A model generated the notes under the pieces. The model had not been told where the DNA came from. It searched no databases and was given only the letters and a program-made list of their open reading frames with translations. A stretch of 64,000 nucleotides of DNA from the NCBI GenBank assembly GCA_964242215.1, contig CAXTCJ010000003.1:45478-109477 (forward strand), given 5' to 3'. The position numbers and the translations under genes were made by a program. This document shows positions 61,019 through 64,000 of the stretch, piece after piece (position 1 is the stretch's first letter; the number at the start of each line of letters is the position of its first letter). Origin of the DNA: LMUY01 sp964242215 (GTDB lineage Bacteria; Pseudomonadota; Alphaproteobacteria; Acetobacterales; Acetobacteraceae).

Positions 61019-63039
61019 GCCGCCTGCTCCAGCCGCACAGTAGGCGCAGCGCCGTCCAGTGCGTCGGGGAATAGGCCCAGCCTTATACCGACCAGCCCCC
61101 GCAGCATGTCGTCACGCGCGGTGCCGGGCGGCAACCAGGTCGCCTCCACCAGAACCCGGTCCAACATGGCGAGCGGCAGACCCTCCGCACACGCCGGACG
61201 GTCGGTGGCGCGCGCAAGGAATGTCGCGGCGATCCCGTCGAGCACAGCATCGAGGCTGGACAGGAAAACAGGCGGCAGGTCGTGCCGAGCGCGGCGCAGG
61301 TCTACGACGTTCAGGCCGATGCGGATCGCAGCCATCATCTCGGGCCAGGCGTCGCCGGACGCCAACCGCGGCGCCAACTGGCCAGCACGGTCCAGCAACA
61401 GGCTGGCGAACACTGCACGGTTGCCCCGGCCACGCTGCTCGGCGGCCTGGGCGATGGCGGACCATGTCGCGCGCATCAGCCGGCGAGCTACCCACTGCGG
61501 CTGGACCACCCGCGCCAGCGCCGTGATCGCCGCGCCGAGCCACATCCCGCCGACCAGCGCCAGCCCTGCGTTGAAAAACCCGGCGAAATCGGCGGTGAAG
61601 CGGCTTTGCAACGCCAGCAGCGTCGGGATGTTGGCAGCCAGGGCCAACCCGATCAGCGCGTTGGCCGGGTTTGCGGCAATCACTCCCGCGGCGAGCAGCA
61701 CGGGCGCCAGCAGCAGCACCAGCGTCTCGTATTCCTGCGCCAGGGGTAGGATCGCGAAGATATAAGCCGCGCTGATCAGCAGGGCGACGAGGGTCCATTT
61801 GGCAAAAGCCAACTGCGGACCGACGGGGTTGTCGATCGACGCGAAGAAGCTGCACACGACGGCCGCCATCACCGGCAGCGAACTCCCCTCCGGCCAGGCG
61901 GTGGCAATCCACGCGAAGCAGCCGATCAGCATCGCCAGAACCGCAGCTGCCGAGGAACGCAAGGCGAGTCCACGATCGACATGCCGCGCCCCCGAGCCGC
62001 GCGCGCCATCGACATCCGTGATGGCCAGCACGGGCCGGCCCGGCGCGCCATGGACGTGCCGGGCCAACTCGACGCAATCCGAATGCAGATCGACCAAATC
62101 GCCCAGCCGGGTGACGACGTTGGCGTGCAGCAGGGCGGCCCATGCGGCACCTGGGTGCAACGGAGGCGATGCGTCGGCCAGGCTGTGGCGCAACGCCGCA
62201 ACCTCTGCCTCGGGCGCACCGTCACGCAACCATCGCCGGACGGCGTCCAATGGAACCCGCACGTCGTCGAGGCCACCGCTGCGCTGCAGGGCCGCAAGAC
62301 GGCTGACGAGGGAGTAGGTCAGCGGTAGCAACAGCAACATGCGCCCGCGCAGCATGGCGGCCCATCGGCGCGCGTTACGGGGCGAGGTGGGATCGAAGCC
62401 GAGATGGGATGCGAGGACGTCGATCTCCAGCGTCTCGGCGGCGAGCCTGGCGCGGGGCTCGACCGCCACGGCATCGGTCGGCGCCTGCAGGGTTTCCAGT
62501 GCCCACCGACGGGCATGGTCCAGCCAGGTCGACACCCGCGCGGCATAGGCCTTGCCAATCGGGGCTGGGAACAGCAGCGCACCCACCACGGCGGCGCAGA
62601 CAATGCCGAGGCCGATTTCCTGTACGCGCGCAATCGCCGTGGTGAAGATCGCGCCGGGGTCATCCACGCTGGGGAAGCCGATGATCGGCGCGGTGTAGCC
62701 CGCGAGCATGAAGATGTAGCTGTGCGGACGGCGATCCATCAACGACAGGAACAGGCAGGCGCCGGTCCATAGCGCCAACCCGGCCGACAGCATTTCCGGC
62801 GACGCGGACAGGTTCGGCACCAGGATGACCGCACCGATGCCGCCGAGCGCCGTCCCCAGCAGGCGATACAACGCCTTCGACAGGGTTGGGCCGGCGAGTG
62901 GCTGCGCCACGACATAGACCGTGGTGACCGCCCAATACGGGCGCGGCAGATCGATCCACAAAGCGATGTAGAGCGCGAGGCATGCGGCCAGGAACGCCTT
63001 GGCCGAGAACACCCAGGCTTGCAGTCCCGGCATCGTCAC
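61015..63039 (-). CDS. FUSC-family efflux pump, AaeB-like
   Basis: A 674-residue inner-membrane protein with the two-part FUSC layout: six helices at about residues 5-165 (AFLAACLALYIALWIDLPRP, YWAVTTVYVVAQPLAGPTLS), a cytoplasmic domain, a second helix set at about 375-530 (VMAAVVCSFFASIDNPVGPQ), and a soluble C-terminal domain. It exports aromatic carboxylic acids or similar toxic acids. The GTG at 63039 overlaps the TetR stop by 4 bases and has GAGGG upstream; the ATG two codons later is an alternative. Confidence 0.9.
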   Translation of the reverse strand: MTMPGLQAWVFSAKAFLAACLALYIALWIDLPRPYWAVTTVYVVAQPLAGPTLSKALYRLLGTALGGIGAVILVPNLSASPEMLSAGLALWTGACLFLSLMDRRPHSYIFMLAGYTAPIIGFPSVDDPGAIFTTAIARVQEIGLGIVCAAVVGALLFPAPIGKAYAARVSTWLDHARRWALETLQAPTDAVAVEPRARLAAETLEIDVLASHLGFDPTSPRNARRWAAMLRGRMLLLLPLTYSLVSRLAALQRSGGLDDVRVPLDAVRRWLRDGAPEAEVAALRHSLADASPPLHPGAAWAALLHANVVTRLGDLVDLHSDCVELARHVHGAPGRPVLAITDVDGARGSGARHVDRGLALRSSAAAVLAMLIGCFAWIATAWPEGSSLPVMAAVVCSFFASIDNPVGPQLAFAKWTLVALLISAAYIFAILPLAQEYETLVLLLAPVLLAAGVIAANPANALIGLALAANIPTLLALQSRFTADFAGFFNAGLALVGGMWLGAAITALARVVQPQWVARRLMRATWSAIAQAAEQRGRGNRAVFASLLLDRAGQLAPRLASGDAWPEMMAAIRIGLNVVDLRRARHDLPPVFLSSLDAVLDGIAATFLARATDRPACAEGLPLAMLDRVLVEATWLPPGTARDDMLRGLVGIRLGLFPDALDGAAPTVRLEQAA

Positions 63040-63719
63040 GCACCACCCTCGCCCGGCTGCCAGCCGCCGAGGAACACGCGCACGGCCTCCCGCACCCACT
63101 CGGCGTGCGACATCTCGAACGACGGCTGCCGCCCGGTCAGCGCGACCCGCAGCGGCGCCGCCGTTACCATGTCGTAGAACATCCGGGCGGCGACCTCGTC
63201 CGCCCGCGACGGCGTGCCAGTGCCACCCCGGACTTCCGCCAGTAGACGCACGAGTTGCGGGATCGGGCCGTGCTCGATCTGTTCGGTCAGCATCTGGACC
63301 AGGGATGGCGACCGATAGGCCTCCGACAGCAGCACCCGGTTCAAACGTACCATATCCGGCGCGAGCATGACGGAGAGCAAATCCCGTCCTAGCTGCTCCA
63401 GCCGCAACCGCAGCGACGCATCGGAGCTGGCCGGGTCAACCGTATGGCGCCAATCCTGGAGCAGATCGCCGATGACGGCGCGGAACAAGGCCTCCTTGTC
63501 ACCGACCTTCACATAAAGCGTCCGCTTGGTGGCGCCGACCCGCTCCGCGATCTGCTGCACGCTCGTGGCGGCAAAACCTTGGTTGAGGAAAAGCTCCCGC
63601 GCGCCTTTCAGGATCTGGTCGCGCAGTCCTGCCGCTTCCTCGCGTGATGGACGGCCGGTTCGGCGCGCACCGGGAGCGGAACACCTTGTGGCGCCAGCGA
63701 GAGGGGAATTGATTGACAC
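63036..63719 (-). CDS. TetR/AcrR-family regulator of the efflux operon
   Basis: A 227-residue repressor: HTH at residues about 32-78 (ILKGARELFLNQGFAATSVQ, QIAERVGATKRTLYVKVGDK), then an AefR-like ligand domain (LNRVLLSEAYRSPSLVQMLT). The only plausible start is GTG 63719, which lies within a palindromic operator candidate, so the mRNA may be leaderless or nearly so. First gene of the FUSC/DUF1656/HlyD operon and probably its self-regulator. Confidence 0.87.
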   Translation of the reverse strand: MSINSPLAGATRCSAPGARRTGRPSREEAAGLRDQILKGARELFLNQGFAATSVQQIAERVGATKRTLYVKVGDKEALFRAVIGDLLQDWRHTVDPASSDASLRLRLEQLGRDLLSVMLAPDMVRLNRVLLSEAYRSPSLVQMLTEQIEHGPIPQLVRLLAEVRGGTGTPSRADEVAARMFYDMVTAAPLRVALTGRQPSFEMSHAEWVREAVRVFLGGWQPGEGGA

Positions 63720-63730
63720 CGTATGGTATC
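63705..63730. promoter_or_regulatory. Candidate TetR operator over the regulator start
   Basis: GACACCGTATGGTATC (63715-63730) is an imperfect palindrome covering the GTG start of the TetR gene. The adjoining 17 bases on the minus strand (CGGTGTCAATCAATTCC, 63721-63705) match 16 of 17 bases of 58128-58144 before the amide operon, suggesting related regulators. Confidence 0.5.
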
Positions 63731-64000
63731 GTTATCGGCAATTCCCGGTTCAGACAAGAGCATTGCACTCATGTCTCGCTTTAAGGCCTTGCCGCATCCG
63801 ACATGCTGTCGCCGGAAGTCGGCAACGGAAGCATCTTCTTACTTAAGCGTGAGGCGAACCTGGGACGCTATGGGCCGTGATGCGGTCCATACAAGCGTCG
63901 CATCCATTCCGGCACGATCGAGGCCGCCTACGAGACCTCCCCGGGGATGGGAGCGCGACGCTGGGCATGGGTTCACAGGAAGCGTCCGATCGTTGCACAG
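63731..64000. other. Right-end sequence, no gene supported
   Basis: A plus-strand frame from ATG 63771 stays open to the window end but is Arg/Ser/Pro-rich with no ribosome-binding site; another frame reads SGTIEAAYETSPGMGARRWA near 63905-63965. Either may be the start of a gene or an IS scrap beyond the edge. Nothing can be assigned. Confidence 0.3.

Noticed and set aside
1..64000. CRISPR arrays, tRNA or rRNA genes
   Set aside because: No regularly spaced repeats, no cloverleaf with a TTCGA-type arm and no rRNA-like sequence noticed in reading; a covariance-model scan would be decisive.

Overview
The window is high-GC DNA with dense catabolic operons, divergently placed regulators and frequent ATGA/GTGA gene overlaps. 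This fits the chromosome of an environmental alphaproteobacterium. The sugar-acid, sorbosone-dehydrogenase and nitrile-hydratase content would suit an Acetobacteraceae-like or Rhodospirillales-like host, but no rRNA or marker gene is present to prove it. I see no rRNA, tRNA or CRISPR array.

Layout. (1) 0-3 kb: a gene cut by the left edge, a GRDP-like/TIGR04222 pair and two small secreted proteins. (2) 3.3-10.9 kb: a tightly overlapped plus-strand operon (MFS, HD-domain protein, class III CoA-transferase, CitE-like lyase, MFS, IclR, Tat-type PrpD) meeting a second CitE-like gene. It looks like uptake, CoA activation and retro-aldol cleavage of an organic acid. (3) 11-17 kb: a sugar-acid operon (enolase-superfamily dehydratase, MFS, SMP-30 lactonase, PEP mutase/isocitrate lyase-type lyase) with a divergent GntR gene. 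(4) 17-19 kb: IS remnants and gene scraps. (5) 19-30 kb: a polar amino-acid-type ABC importer lacking its ATPase gene, two FCD GntR regulators, three more enolase-superfamily enzymes, two dehydrogenases, a split UxaA dehydratase and an RraA-type aldolase. (6) 30-35 kb: a solitary solute-binding protein and a periplasmic oxidation set (cytochrome c, sorbosone dehydrogenase, DUF2231).

(7) 36-42 kb: a cobalt-type nitrile hydratase cluster (alpha, beta, accessory) with a dehalogenase-like hydrolase, an amidase that lost its catalytic core, and two paralogous small proteins bracketing the cluster, one with a signal peptide. (8) 41-53 kb: a graveyard of decayed genes (NmrA, alpha/beta hydrolase, crotonase, IS66, two tyrosine recombinases, IS110, tautomerase, Kup) between intact LysR/SDR and TetR/GST pairs with clear palindromic operators. 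(9) 53-59 kb: an amide-catabolism operon (MHS transporter, N,N-dimethylformamidase-like large subunit, class III aminotransferase) under a TetR regulator. (10) 59-64 kb: a LeuC-like fragment and an AaeAB-like efflux operon (TetR, FUSC, DUF1656, HlyD).

Most regulators sit beside the operons they probably control, and several candidate operators can be read directly: 3241-3259, 16276-16285, 21936-21947, 28956-28978, 45042-45056, 51035-51110, 58124-58155 and 63705-63730. The most promising material for new biology is the nitrile hydratase neighbourhood, the HD/CoA-transferase/CitE/Tat-PrpD operon, the four divergent enolase-superfamily enzymes and the DMFase-aminotransferase operon. All functional calls rest on reading motifs by eye; no database search was possible.
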